From: HGW-17 sp964516435
GTDB lineage: Bacteria > Myxococcota_A > Polyangia > HGW-17
Direction of reading: 5' to 3'
Assembly: GCA_964516435.1 (NCBI GenBank)
Contig: CAZEZP010000063.1
Coordinates: forward strand, 1-39,304
DNA: 39,304 bases
The notes beneath the pieces were generated by a model. That model did no database searches, was not told where the DNA came from, and saw only the letters and a program-made list of their open reading frames with translations. Made by a program: the position numbers and the translations under genes. Position 1 is the stretch's first letter. Every line of letters starts with the position of its first letter. Of this stretch, positions 1 to 8,232 are shown one piece after another.

Positions 1-1
1 C

Positions 2-247
2 CCCGCTCCCGGCTGTGGCGCGGCTCCCGCTCCGGCCCCTGGCTGCGGCGCGGCTCCGGCCCCCGCGGGTCCGCGCGGCCACGTCCCGCACCCCGAACTG
101 TTCATGACGCCCCGCCCGGACGTGCGGCGCTACCACCAGGTTCTCAAGCGCCAGATGCAGCAGCAGCGCGAGCAGGTCAGGGCCGCAGGCGGCGAGCGCG
201 GCGGCCGGCCCGTGAAGCCCGAGCCCCCCGCGGAAGGAGGTCAGTGA
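2..247 (+). CDS. C-terminal fragment of the gene before rnfE (probable RnfG)
   Basis: An open frame enters from the left edge and stops with TGA one base before the rnfE start codon. About 81 residues are visible. They begin with two near-identical Ala/Pro-rich units, each containing a Gly-Cys-Gly core, followed by a charged Gln/Arg-rich stretch (HQVLKRQMQQQREQ) and a Gly/Pro/Glu tail. No recognisable domain lies in the visible part. In both common Rnf gene orders (ABCDGE and CDGEAB) the gene directly before rnfE is rnfG, the FMN-bearing subunit, so RnfG is the best guess from position alone. The tail carries AAGGAGG at 234-240, which serves as the ribosome binding site of rnfE, implying tight coupling. 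RnfG normally lacks such a low-complexity Cys-containing extension, so identity is uncertain. Confidence 0.5.
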   Translation, partial: PAPGCGAAPAPAPGCGAAPAPAGPRGHVPHPELFMTPRPDVRRYHQVLKRQMQQQREQVRAAGGERGGRPVKPEPPAEGGQ

Positions 248-248
248 C

Positions 249-881
249 ATGGCAGCCTGTGCAAAAAACGAGTTCCTCAAGGGTTTCTGGCGGGAAAACC
301 CGTCCATGGTGCTCCTTCTGGGCATGTGCCCCACGCTCGCCGTCACCACGAGCGCCTTCAACGGCTTGGGCATGGGACTGGCCACCCTGGCGGTCCTTCT
401 GGGGTCCAACGTCGTGATCTCCGCCATCGCGGGCTTCATCCCCAAAAAAGTGCGCATTCCCTCCTATATCGTCGTCATCGCCACGCTGGTGACCATCGTG
501 GACATGTTCATGGCCGGCTACAGCCCGGATCTCCACGCGGCGCTCGGGCTGTTCATCCCGTTGATCGTGGTCAACTGCATCATCCTGGGCCGCGCCGAAG
601 CCTTCGCCTCGCGCAATGGCATCCTGCCCTCCATCCTGGACGCTCTGGGCATGGGTCTGGGGTTCACGGTGACCCTGTTCATCTTGGGCGCTGTGCGAGA
701 AATGCTGGGCAACGGCACCGTCACCGTGTTCCAGTACAAGGAAACGCTCGTCCAGTGGACCGTCTTCTCCCAGGATGCCATCAGCCCCATCCTGGTGATG
801 ATCCTGGCGCCCGGCGCCTTCATCACGCTGGGCTTCTTCATCGCGCTCAAGAACTTCATCGACGCGTCCCGCTCGGCGTAA
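249..881 (+). CDS. rnfE: Rnf electron transport complex subunit E
   Basis: An integral membrane subunit of the Rnf (Rsx) complex, which couples electron flow between reduced ferredoxin and NAD to ion translocation. The 210-residue length fits RnfE/RsxE. Conserved family segments are plain: ENPSMVLLLGMCPTLAVTT near residues 16-34, VRIPSYIVVIATLVTIVDM near the middle, and IPLIVVNCIILGRAEAFAS after it. About six hydrophobic membrane segments are visible. The ATG at 249 has the strong AAGGAGG at 234-240. NqrD is the nearest homologue, but the GMCP/LAVTT version favours RnfE. No other rnf gene follows, so this is probably the last gene of its cluster, as in the ABCDGE order; the rest would lie left of the window. 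Confidence 0.95.
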   Translation: MAACAKNEFLKGFWRENPSMVLLLGMCPTLAVTTSAFNGLGMGLATLAVLLGSNVVISAIAGFIPKKVRIPSYIVVIATLVTIVDMFMAGYSPDLHAALGLFIPLIVVNCIILGRAEAFASRNGILPSILDALGMGLGFTVTLFILGAVREMLGNGTVTVFQYKETLVQWTVFSQDAISPILVMILAPGAFITLGFFIALKNFIDASRSA

Positions 882-921
882 GCCCATGTTTTTCCCATGC
901 TCGCCGAAACCTGAAAAAAGG

Positions 922-950
922 TTGAGTTTTTCGAAATGCTCGGATAACAT
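922..950 (+). promoter_or_regulatory. Putative sigma70-type promoter for the DUF1232 gene
   Basis: TTGAGT at 922-927 and TAACAT at 945-950 are separated by exactly 17 bases, each matching the consensus at four of six positions. The site lies 55 bases before the next start codon. Overlapping it, AACCT/AGGTT (908-912 and 919-923) followed by a T-rich run could form a weak hairpin terminator for the rnf operon. Confidence 0.4.
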
Positions 951-1004
951 TTGGGCGCGTTTGGAAACCCCCGGGCCTGCCGCCCTCCGGAAAGGAATGC
1001 CCTC

Positions 1005-1559
1005 ATGGACCAGAAAACCAAGGAGTTCGCTGCCCATTTTCAGAAATGGATCGACAACTACGCCGACGACACCCGCCTCATCATGACCCTCGTGCGGAAC
1101 GAGTCGTTGCCCGAGGATGTCCGCCGCCTGGCCGTAGGAATTCTCAATTACAATCTCAAGCAACTGGATCTCATCCCGGATTTCTACACCCCGGTGGGCC
1201 TCATCGACGACGCGATGATCATCCGTGTGTTCGCCAAACTGGTGGCCGACGCGGTCCCCCACATCAGCGACGACCGGCTGCGCGCCCGGATGAACGACCT
1301 CATCGCCGAAAACGCGGTGCTGGAGGAGTTCTGCGGAGACGCCATCTACAGCGCCCTGCGCAAGTACGTCAAGTCCCAGCCGGACCGCAAGGTGCGCCAG
1401 CGGGATGCCAAGATCATCCTGGACAACCCTTCCATCATGAAGGAATTCATGGATGACCTGGAAACGGAAATCCGGGGCTACGAAGGCGCCCGCATCGACG
1501 ATCCCGAAAACGTGCTCAAGGAACTCAAGTCGTTCCTGAAGATGAAACTGGTCGGATAA
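1005..1559 (+). CDS. DUF1232 (YkvA-like) domain protein
   Basis: A 184-residue protein of unknown function. The central segment (about residues 28-75) reads LPEDVRRLAVGILNYNLKQL, then a DLIPDF motif, a GLID loop and DDAMIIRVF. This is the DUF1232/YkvA pattern, where the family usually has a conserved DxIPD followed by a GxxDD loop. The remaining C-terminal half is charged and helical with no recognised domain. The start was placed at ATG 1005, behind AAAGGA (991-996); an in-frame upstream extension would begin inside the promoter-like region. The stop is three bases before the kinase start, so the two are probably co-transcribed. Family members are often small membrane-associated proteins; no clear transmembrane helix is seen here. 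Confidence 0.8.
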   Translation: MDQKTKEFAAHFQKWIDNYADDTRLIMTLVRNESLPEDVRRLAVGILNYNLKQLDLIPDFYTPVGLIDDAMIIRVFAKLVADAVPHISDDRLRARMNDLIAENAVLEEFCGDAIYSALRKYVKSQPDRKVRQRDAKIILDNPSIMKEFMDDLETEIRGYEGARIDDPENVLKELKSFLKMKLVG

Positions 1560-1562
1560 GGC

Positions 1563-2945
1563 ATGGCCGAAAACAGCAGCGACAATCTCCGGCTCCTGAA
1601 GAAGCTCGACGCGGGCGGCATGGCCGAGGTGTTCCTCGGCGAACTGATCGGTGTGGAAGGAATCTCCCGCCGGGTGGCGGTCAAACGCATCCTGCCGCAT
1701 TTGAGCCGCCATTCCAAATTCGTGGCCATGTTCCTCGACGAGGCGCGCCTGGCCACCAAACTCAGCCACGCCAACATCGTCCAGACCTTCGAGGTGGGCG
1801 TCAAGGACAACACGTATTACCTGGTGATGGAATTCATCGAAGGCACCTCGCTCAAGGTGCTGATGAACCATTACAAGGAAAAGAAGCAATTGCTGCCCAT
1901 GGGCGTCGCTATCTACATCATGATGGAGGCCGCCAAAGGGCTCGGATACGCCCACAGCGCCAAGGATGCCAACGGCGAACGGCTCAACATCGTGCACCGC
2001 GACATCAGCCCGCCCAACATCCTGCTCTCCGTTCAGGGAGAGGTGAAACTGGTGGACTTCGGCCTGGCCAAGGCCGCCAGCCAGATCGAGGACACGGAGC
2101 CAGGCGTCATCAAGGGGAAATTCAGTTACCTCGCCCCCGAAGCCGTCATGGGCCTGGAACTGGACCAGCGGGCCGACATCTTCTCGCTGGGCATCGTGCT
2201 CTTCGAGTTGCTCACCGGCAAGCGCCTGTTTTATGGCGCCACGGATCTGGAAACGGTGAAACTCGTGGAAAAATGCTACATTCCGCGGGTTTCCGCCCTG
2301 AATCCGGACGTCCCTCCGGCGCTGGAAAAGGCCCTCTACCGGGCTCTGGCGCGGGACCGCGACCGGCGCTATGCCCGCGCCGAGGATTTCATGGAGGACC
2401 TCAACAACGTGCTCTTCACCTACGGCCTGAAGGTGAGCCACCGCGATGTGGCCCGCCTGGTGCGCGAGGTACGGGGAACCACCGCCACGGAAGACGAACG
2501 CAAGGACGAATTCGAGCTTTCCACCGATTCCTTCTTCACGGGCGAGTTCGCCGTGACGAATCCGGAAGGCCGGGCTCCGTCTTCCCGCCCCCGCACGGAA
2601 GACACGGAAGACCCGCGGTCCTGGCTGCAGGACATGGATCTCGATCTGGACCAACTGGACCTCTCGCCGGTGCCGACGCCGACGAGCCGCCCCCCCGAGG
2701 AGGAAATCGAAATTTCCGACGAAGAAATCGAAGAAGGCGTGCTCGAAGAGGAAATCGACGAAGATTCCCGAGCGCAGAAGATGGTGTCCGGCGAACTGGA
2801 ACCCTCCGAAATCGAGCAGACCGGCCTGCAGGTCCCTCGCCCGCCTTCAGGTCCCGGCGCCAATCCTCCCGCCCTTCCTGACGACGACAACGACCCCAAA
2901 CCCAAGAAGGGCTGGTTCAGCAAACTGTTCGGCGGAGGAAAATAA
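1563..2945 (+). CDS. Hanks-type serine/threonine protein kinase with acidic tail
   Basis: A 460-residue cytosolic kinase. All core motifs are present: glycine loop LDAGGMAEVF (15-24), VAVK lysine 41, C-helix Glu60, catalytic HRD at 145-147 with Asn152, DFG at 165-167, and an APE motif in the activation segment (LAPEAVMG). It should therefore be an active kinase. The kinase domain ends near residue 290. The remainder is a long, low-complexity tail: a Ser/Pro-rich part, a strongly acidic stretch (EEEIEISDEEIEEGVLEEEI) and a final PKKGWFSKLFGGGK. No transmembrane helix or sensor domain is seen, unlike PASTA-type kinases. The acidic Ser/Thr-bearing tail could be an autophosphorylation or docking segment; that is inference. 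It lies 3 bp after the DUF1232 gene and 2 bp before the next. Confidence 0.95.
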   Translation: MAENSSDNLRLLKKLDAGGMAEVFLGELIGVEGISRRVAVKRILPHLSRHSKFVAMFLDEARLATKLSHANIVQTFEVGVKDNTYYLVMEFIEGTSLKVLMNHYKEKKQLLPMGVAIYIMMEAAKGLGYAHSAKDANGERLNIVHRDISPPNILLSVQGEVKLVDFGLAKAASQIEDTEPGVIKGKFSYLAPEAVMGLELDQRADIFSLGIVLFELLTGKRLFYGATDLETVKLVEKCYIPRVSALNPDVPPALEKALYRALARDRDRRYARAEDFMEDLNNVLFTYGLKVSHRDVARLVREVRGTTATEDERKDEFELSTDSFFTGEFAVTNPEGRAPSSRPRTEDTEDPRSWLQDMDLDLDQLDLSPVPTPTSRPPEEEIEISDEEIEEGVLEEEIDEDSRAQKMVSGELEPSEIEQTGLQVPRPPSGPGANPPALPDDDNDPKPKKGWFSKLFGGGK

Positions 2946-2947
2946 GG

Positions 2948-4966
2948 GTGGGCATCGGGCTGTTCCTTTGCTGTCTGGCCTTGACCTCCCCGGCCGCGCC
3001 GCGCGAGGATCCCGTCTTTCATCACCCTTCCGGCGCCCGCTTCCAGGACGTCTCCGAATGGAGCCGGCTGCTCTCCGGAATGCTGGAAAACGAAGCCGCC
3101 GCGACCATCCATCAAAGTTCCGAGAAACAGGTGGAAATCCTCCAGAGGATTCGCGGCACCCTGCCCTATGGTGAACTGTTCTACCTGGAAGCCTGGGGGG
3201 CTTCCGGCGATCCGCAGGCCGTTCCCGGCCTGATGAAATGGTACGGGCGGATCCAGGAGCCCCTGTGGGCCTATTCCGTCCTGGCGGGATTGGCCCGGAC
3301 CATGAATCCAGCCGCCCATCGGTTCGTGCTGGAAAAACTTTCCACCACGGACATGGGGCAGATGCCAACGAAGATTTCCGGTGCCCGCATCGACCCGTCC
3401 CGGATCGTGCTGCTTCTGGCCCTGCGGGATCCCGTGGCCGCCGCCCGGCTGCTCGACGACCCGAAAACGGCCGTCTGGGCGGCCGATCCCCTCCTGAAGA
3501 TCCCGGCGGCCGCCCAACTCGACGCCTGGATGGCCGCTGCCCGGCAGCGGCGGGTGGAATCCACCCTGTTCCTGACCTATCTGGCGAAAACGTTTTCTGG
3601 ACTGCCCCCCGCAGCGCGCCGGAAAACCTGCGAATACCTGGAAAGCCGTCCTCCATCCGCCACGATGGACCCGCAATGGGCGGCACTGGCGGGAGCCTGC
3701 CAGACTTTTGGCATCTCTCCCCGATGGACGGCCCTGCTGGGCCGCAACAGCCACATGCTGCTCCTGCTCAAGGGCGTGCGCGACCAGCCATGGCTGCGCC
3801 TGCCGCCTCGAGCTTTCCCCTTCCTCGATGGCCTCATGCAGGAATTCGCCTCCCAACCTTCCTGGGAACGCATCCTGCTGGAAGTCCTGGGTCAGGTCGA
3901 ATCCCCCGACGCCATGCGGCGGGTGGCTTCCTACGTGCTGCACGAGAACCTCTGGCTGCGCGAGCAGGCCCTCTCCTCCCTGGCCATGGGCGCCCACCCC
4001 GCCGCCGGGCGGATGCTGCACGCGGCCGCGCTGGAAAACGCGGGAGAGGAAGCCATCGCCTACTTCCTGCCATACCTGCACCATACGCGCGGGGAAGCGG
4101 CGCACGAAAACCAGCGCCGCATCCTGATCCAGGTGGCGAGGCGGTACCTGGACTCCCGGGAACCCTCCTATGCGCAGGCGGCGCTGACCGTGCTGGCCTG
4201 GAACCCCGACGAGCGCATGGCCCCCGCAAATGCATGGCCCATGGCCGAACGCATCGCCCGCGACCAGGTACTGCGCAGGGACTGGAATGCCTTTGCGGGT
4301 TTCTTGCCCACATTGGCGCGCTTTTCCCACGCCGACTCCTGGCTTTCCATGGCGCTTTCGCACCCGCAATCCGATGTGGTCCTGGGCGCCACGATGGCCC
4401 TGGCACTGACTCCCCGTGCGGCCTTTGCCGACCGGCTGGCGGAACTGGTCCGTTCCCCGCAGAAAAACATCGCCATCAATGCGGCCTTCGCGCTTTCCCG
4501 CACGCAGACCCTGGAAGGAAACCTGGCGGCGCTCGAATCCGCATGGTGGGAAGTCAAGAGCCATGCCGTCTCCGGCCTCGCCCTGCTCGCGCCTCATCCG
4601 CGCGCCTGCGAAGCCCTGCTGGCCGAACTGGATTCCACCCACACCACGGCGAAAATCCTGGCGGACACCGTTTTCGTGCTCTTGCAGCGATGCAGCCCGC
4701 GCATCCGCGATGCGGCCCTTCGCCATCTGGCGCGCCTGCCCCTGCCGCTTCTGGAAATGGTGGCGGGAAGGGCGTATCTGCGGCCGGCTCCCTCCCTGCC
4801 ATTCTTCCTGCGCCTGGTGAATTCCCGCCACATGGGAGTGGCTGGACGGAAATTCGCGGCGATTTTCGCCGGGCACCGCAGGTTCATCGGCTTCACCGGC
4901 TTCGGTGGGGTGGTCTTCTTCCCGTCCGTGCCCAGGGAAACCATCCAGATCGAGTGGATGCAGTGA
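2948..4966 (+). CDS. Predicted exported alpha-helical (HEAT-like) repeat protein
   Basis: A 672-residue protein with no enzymatic motif recognised. It begins with a hydrophobic segment (GIGLFLCCLALTSPAAP) resembling a signal peptide, although the usual positive charge before it is missing. The remainder is made of Ala/Leu-rich amphipathic helix pairs with recurring forms such as DAMRRVASYVLHENLWLREQ and AINAAFALSRTQTLEGNLAA, as expected for HEAT/armadillo-type superhelices used in protein binding. The GTG start at 2948 follows the kinase stop by two bases and uses GGCGGAGG (2931-2938). No in-frame ATG lies nearby upstream, so translational coupling to the kinase is likely. The adjacency suggests a substrate or partner of the kinase, which is inference. 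The repeat assignment comes from pattern only. Confidence 0.7.
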   Translation: MGIGLFLCCLALTSPAAPREDPVFHHPSGARFQDVSEWSRLLSGMLENEAAATIHQSSEKQVEILQRIRGTLPYGELFYLEAWGASGDPQAVPGLMKWYGRIQEPLWAYSVLAGLARTMNPAAHRFVLEKLSTTDMGQMPTKISGARIDPSRIVLLLALRDPVAAARLLDDPKTAVWAADPLLKIPAAAQLDAWMAAARQRRVESTLFLTYLAKTFSGLPPAARRKTCEYLESRPPSATMDPQWAALAGACQTFGISPRWTALLGRNSHMLLLLKGVRDQPWLRLPPRAFPFLDGLMQEFASQPSWERILLEVLGQVESPDAMRRVASYVLHENLWLREQALSSLAMGAHPAAGRMLHAAALENAGEEAIAYFLPYLHHTRGEAAHENQRRILIQVARRYLDSREPSYAQAALTVLAWNPDERMAPANAWPMAERIARDQVLRRDWNAFAGFLPTLARFSHADSWLSMALSHPQSDVVLGATMALALTPRAAFADRLAELVRSPQKNIAINAAFALSRTQTLEGNLAALESAWWEVKSHAVSGLALLAPHPRACEALLAELDSTHTTAKILADTVFVLLQRCSPRIRDAALRHLARLPLPLLEMVAGRAYLRPAPSLPFFLRLVNSRHMGVAGRKFAAIFAGHRRFIGFTGFGGVVFFPSVPRETIQIEWMQ

Positions 4967-5013
4967 CGGCTGCCCAAACCCTTTCCCGAACGCGAAATTT
5001 CCGGAAAAAGGGG

Positions 5014-5042
5014 TTGTAAACCGTTTTTTTTTTTTCTATATA
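5014..5042 (+). promoter_or_regulatory. Putative promoter for the Tex-like gene
   Basis: TTGTAA (5014-5019) and TATATA (5037-5042) have a 17-base spacer that includes a run of 12 T (5024-5035). The same CTATATATG string occurs before leuS. The gene-free stretch 4967-5224 holds only this and the ribosome binding site of the next gene. The T run might also act as a terminator tract for the upstream operon. Confidence 0.45.
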
Positions 5043-5224
5043 TGCAACGTACCATTTCATCGGTTCGGAGCGTCGTCAGCCAGAACCTTTCTGTTCACCC
5101 TTGACATGACCGGATTTCATGAACAGCTCCGTTGAAAAGACGGGGAAGACGCAGTACGAACTCGACGTGTGAACACCCCGTGCGGGAGAAAATGGAACCA
5201 TCGCCTCAAGAGGAGGATTGTGCC

Positions 5225-6949
5225 GTGCGACTGCTGGAATTTCTGGAAAAGACGAATTCGGTGGACAAGAAGTATCTCCAGGGAGAAAACGCCCTGAAGT
5301 TGCTCAATTTCCTGGAAGCCGGAATCAACCTGTCCGACCTGGTCACCCAGCACCGCGAACTGGTGGCGCCCCTGGCGGGTCCCCAACTGCGCCGGCTTTC
5401 CGATGCCCGCCGGCTGTGGCAGGAACTCGAAATCATGCGCGAATCCGTCCTGGCCCAGTTTCCGGACACCCCGCCGGAAGTCTTTTCCATGACGCTTTCG
5501 GTGCGCCGGATGGAAGCCCTCAAGCATCTTCTGCCCCTGTTCCCGGTTTCGGATTTCGCTTCCCGCGAAGCCTATCTCGAGGCACTCAAGGCCGCGCTGG
5601 AAGTGTGGACGGGCGCGCTGAACAACAGCACGAAGAAAGGCACCATCAAGGCGATCTCCACGGGCAAGACCCTCCCGGAATACCTGGAAAACGTGGTGGA
5701 AAAGCCCTTCGACATCTTCAGCCTTCCCCGCGATGCCTGGTATGCCATGAAACGCGGGGAAGCCGATGGATTCATCCGGCTGGAGTTCGAATATCCGATT
5801 TCCTCGATCGCCACCCATCTGGACGCCGTCAAGTCCCGCATGGGAACCATCGCCGCGAAGCTCTCCTCCAACGAGCTTCTGGATGCCGTGGTGTTGCGCC
5901 ACCTGACTGTCGCCCTGCGCCGTTTCCTGGATGCCCGCATGCGGGAGGAAGCCCTCAAGGAAACGACCGTATCCTACCTCGAGGTGCTCAAGGTTCCGCC
6001 CGTCAAGGCCCAGCGCCTGGGCGCCTTCTATCCCGACAGCGCCGCCGGAAACTGCGGGCTCGTGGCCCTCAACGACAAGGGCAAGGTGCTGGCATATGCC
6101 GTGCTCCCGCTTTCCGGCGACTGGTGCGAGCGGGCGCGCGTGTTCTTCGTGGAGCAGAAGACCGCCTACGTGGTGGTGCCCTTCTATATGACCGAATACA
6201 ACGCCATCCTGGAGGAATTCCGTGAAAAGGAAGGCGGGTTCCTGGTGTTCATGCCTGTGCGCGCCGATGGCATGTCCGAGGCGATCGCCCTGCTCGAAAA
6301 GGCGGGCGAAGCCACCACCGGCCCCTCCAGCGGCGCCACCGTGCTGGGCCGCCGCTTCATGTTCCCGGCGCGGGAATGGTCCGCCATCGATCCCATCGCC
6401 GCGCTGGGTGGCGACATTCCGGATGACATCCCCGAGGAGGAAGTGCGCGCCTATCTCCTGGAGCAGCGCGGGCTCATCCTCATGGACGCCGGCCTGGACC
6501 GCATTCCGCCACGCGTGCTGCCCACCGCCCATTCCGGGGGGCTTCTGGCCGCCGGAAAACTGAATCCCAACATCCAGTCCTTCGAAGACGTGAAAATGGG
6601 CATGCAGTTGACCGGCATCATCATCAACATCACCAAGTTCGGCGCTTTCGTGAACATCGGTCTCTCCCAGGAAGCGCTCGTGCACGTGAGCGAACTGTCG
6701 GACAATTTCATCACCGACCCGTTCGAAGCCGTATCCCTGGGCCAGCAGGTGAAGGCCACGGTGGTGGCCATCGACAACGAAAAGCGCCGCATTTCCCTGT
6801 CCCTGCGCAGCAATCCGAAACCGGTGGAGCCCCGCAAGCCGCGGGAGGAGGCGCCCCGGCGTCCCAAGGTTCCGCTGGATGATCGTCCTTCCTCGCCCAC
6901 CACGCGTTCCCAGGCGCTACGGGACCTGGAAAACCTCTTCAAGAAATGA
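5225..6949 (+). CDS. Divergent Tex-like protein with C-terminal S1 RNA-binding domain
   Basis: A 574-residue protein (from GTG 5225) ending in a clear S1 domain: KLNPNIQSFEDVKMGM, NITKFGAFVNIGLSQEALVH and VSELSDNFITDPFEAVSLGQ match the characteristic C-terminus of the transcription accessory protein Tex. Upstream, GAFYPDSAAGNCGLVALNDK followed by GKVLAYAVLPLS resembles a degraded YqgF/RNase H-like fold, as Tex has in its middle. The N-terminal half is helical but lacks the usual Tex signature, and the whole is shorter than Tex (about 770 residues). It is therefore a diverged paralogue rather than Tex itself. GTG 5225 was chosen because AGAGGAGG (5209-5216) sits 8 bases upstream; ATG 5192 or TTG 5132 in the same frame are alternatives. 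Its stop overlaps the coaBC start (ATGATGA). Confidence 0.75.
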   Translation: MRLLEFLEKTNSVDKKYLQGENALKLLNFLEAGINLSDLVTQHRELVAPLAGPQLRRLSDARRLWQELEIMRESVLAQFPDTPPEVFSMTLSVRRMEALKHLLPLFPVSDFASREAYLEALKAALEVWTGALNNSTKKGTIKAISTGKTLPEYLENVVEKPFDIFSLPRDAWYAMKRGEADGFIRLEFEYPISSIATHLDAVKSRMGTIAAKLSSNELLDAVVLRHLTVALRRFLDARMREEALKETTVSYLEVLKVPPVKAQRLGAFYPDSAAGNCGLVALNDKGKVLAYAVLPLSGDWCERARVFFVEQKTAYVVVPFYMTEYNAILEEFREKEGGFLVFMPVRADGMSEAIALLEKAGEATTGPSSGATVLGRRFMFPAREWSAIDPIAALGGDIPDDIPEEEVRAYLLEQRGLILMDAGLDRIPPRVLPTAHSGGLLAAGKLNPNIQSFEDVKMGMQLTGIIINITKFGAFVNIGLSQEALVHVSELSDNFITDPFEAVSLGQQVKATVVAIDNEKRRISLSLRSNPKPVEPRKPREEAPRRPKVPLDDRPSSPTTRSQALRDLENLFKK

Positions 6950-8232
6950 TGGAGATGCCCGTGAAAATCCTGCTGGGTATCACCGGCGGCATCGCAGCCT
7001 ACAAGACGCCCGAACTGGTGCGGCTCTTCCGGAAGAATGGGGCCGAGGTGAAAGTCGCCTGCACGCGGCATGCGCTGGAACTGGTCGCCCGGGCAGCGCT
7101 GGAAACAGTCAGTTCCCATCCGGTCTACAGCGAAATGTTCCTGAACCGGACGCACGAGCGGGTGGAGCACATCGAACTCGCCCAATGGCCCGATGCAGTG
7201 GTCGTGGCGCCCGCCACCGCCAACATCATGGCCAAGATGGCCCATGGCCTGGCCGACGATCTGCTCAGCACGCTGCTTCTGGCTACGCCTGCCCCCGTGT
7301 GGATTGCACCCGGCATGAACACGCACATGTGGAATCACCCGGCGACCCAGGCCAACCTGAGAATCCTGCAGGAACGCGGCGTGCGCGTGGTGGGGCCCGA
7401 AAGCGGAGAACTGGCCTGCCGGACATCCGGCATGGGACGCATGAGCGAACCCGGCGCCATTCTGGATGCCGTCCTGTCCGGACTGCAGCCGGGCGGTCCC
7501 TGGCGGGGACGCACCGTGCTGGTGTCGGCCGGCGCCACGCGCGAATACATCGACCCCGTGCGCTTCATCAGCAATCCGTCCACCGGACGCATGGGAGCCG
7601 CCATCGCGACGGCCGCGCACCGGCTGGGGGCACGCGTCGTCCTCGTGCACGGACACATGGAAATCCCCGTTCCGCCAGGGGTGATGGCCGTGGAGGCGAT
7701 TTCGGCCGAATCCATGCGCCAGGCCCTCCTCCAGTTCGCCGGGGAAGCCGACGTCATCATCATGACGGCCGCGGTGGGCGATTTTCGGCCCCAAACGCCA
7801 GCCACCGCGAAAATCAAGAAGGAAACGCTTGGCGAAACCTGGTCGCTTCCGCTCGTGCGCACCTGCGACATCCTGCGGGAGTTGGGAATGCTGCGCAAAA
7901 ACTCAGGAAAGTCCCGTCCCTTCCTGGTCGGATTCGCTGCGGAGACCGCCATGGGCGATCCGCAGCGCCTGCGGGAACTGGCGTTCGCCAAACTGGCCGC
8001 CAAGGGGGTCGATGCGCTCTTCGCCAACGACGTGTCGCTTCCCGGCGCCGGCTTTTCCGTTCCCACGAATGAAGGAATCCTCGTGTTTTCCGACCGGACG
8101 GAGCATGCCATCCCGGCCGCCGGCAAGGATCAGGTGGCGCTGGAACTGCTCTCCGCGCTGGCTTCCCGGTTCTCCTCCCCGCCGTCCCCGGAAGACACCG
8201 TGGTTTCCGGCTCGCCCGCCCCCCGCGCGTAG
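6946..8232 (+). CDS. coaBC: Bifunctional phosphopantothenoylcysteine synthetase/decarboxylase
   Basis: Catalyses two consecutive steps of coenzyme A synthesis: CTP-dependent joining of cysteine to phosphopantothenate (CoaB) and FMN-dependent decarboxylation of the product (CoaC). The 428 residues show the CoaC half first: flavin-binding GITGGIAAYK at the N-terminus, the PxMN-type motif APGMNTHMWNHPA near residue 125, and the catalytic-Cys loop ELACRTSGMGRM near 155. The CoaB half follows from about residue 190 with SAGATREYIDPVRFISNPST, then GRMG, and the later FANDV motif. Start choice among ATG 6946, ATG 6949 (a different frame) and ATG 6955 is open; 6946 overlaps the upstream stop. The last roughly 30 residues are Ser/Pro-rich and overlap the 3' end of the opposing lgt-family gene by 103 bp. 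Confidence 0.96.
   Translation: MMEMPVKILLGITGGIAAYKTPELVRLFRKNGAEVKVACTRHALELVARAALETVSSHPVYSEMFLNRTHERVEHIELAQWPDAVVVAPATANIMAKMAHGLADDLLSTLLLATPAPVWIAPGMNTHMWNHPATQANLRILQERGVRVVGPESGELACRTSGMGRMSEPGAILDAVLSGLQPGGPWRGRTVLVSAGATREYIDPVRFISNPSTGRMGAAIATAAHRLGARVVLVHGHMEIPVPPGVMAVEAISAESMRQALLQFAGEADVIIMTAAVGDFRPQTPATAKIKKETLGETWSLPLVRTCDILRELGMLRKNSGKSRPFLVGFAAETAMGDPQRLRELAFAKLAAKGVDALFANDVSLPGAGFSVPTNEGILVFSDRTEHAIPAAGKDQVALELLSALASRFSSPPSPEDTVVSGSPAPRA

Noticed and set aside
177..2654. Long minus-strand open frame of about 825 codons opposite rnfE, DUF1232 and the kinase
   Set aside because: It lies antisense to three well supported genes; the His/Gly/Glu-rich product has no domain and is typical of the reverse frame of GC-rich coding DNA.
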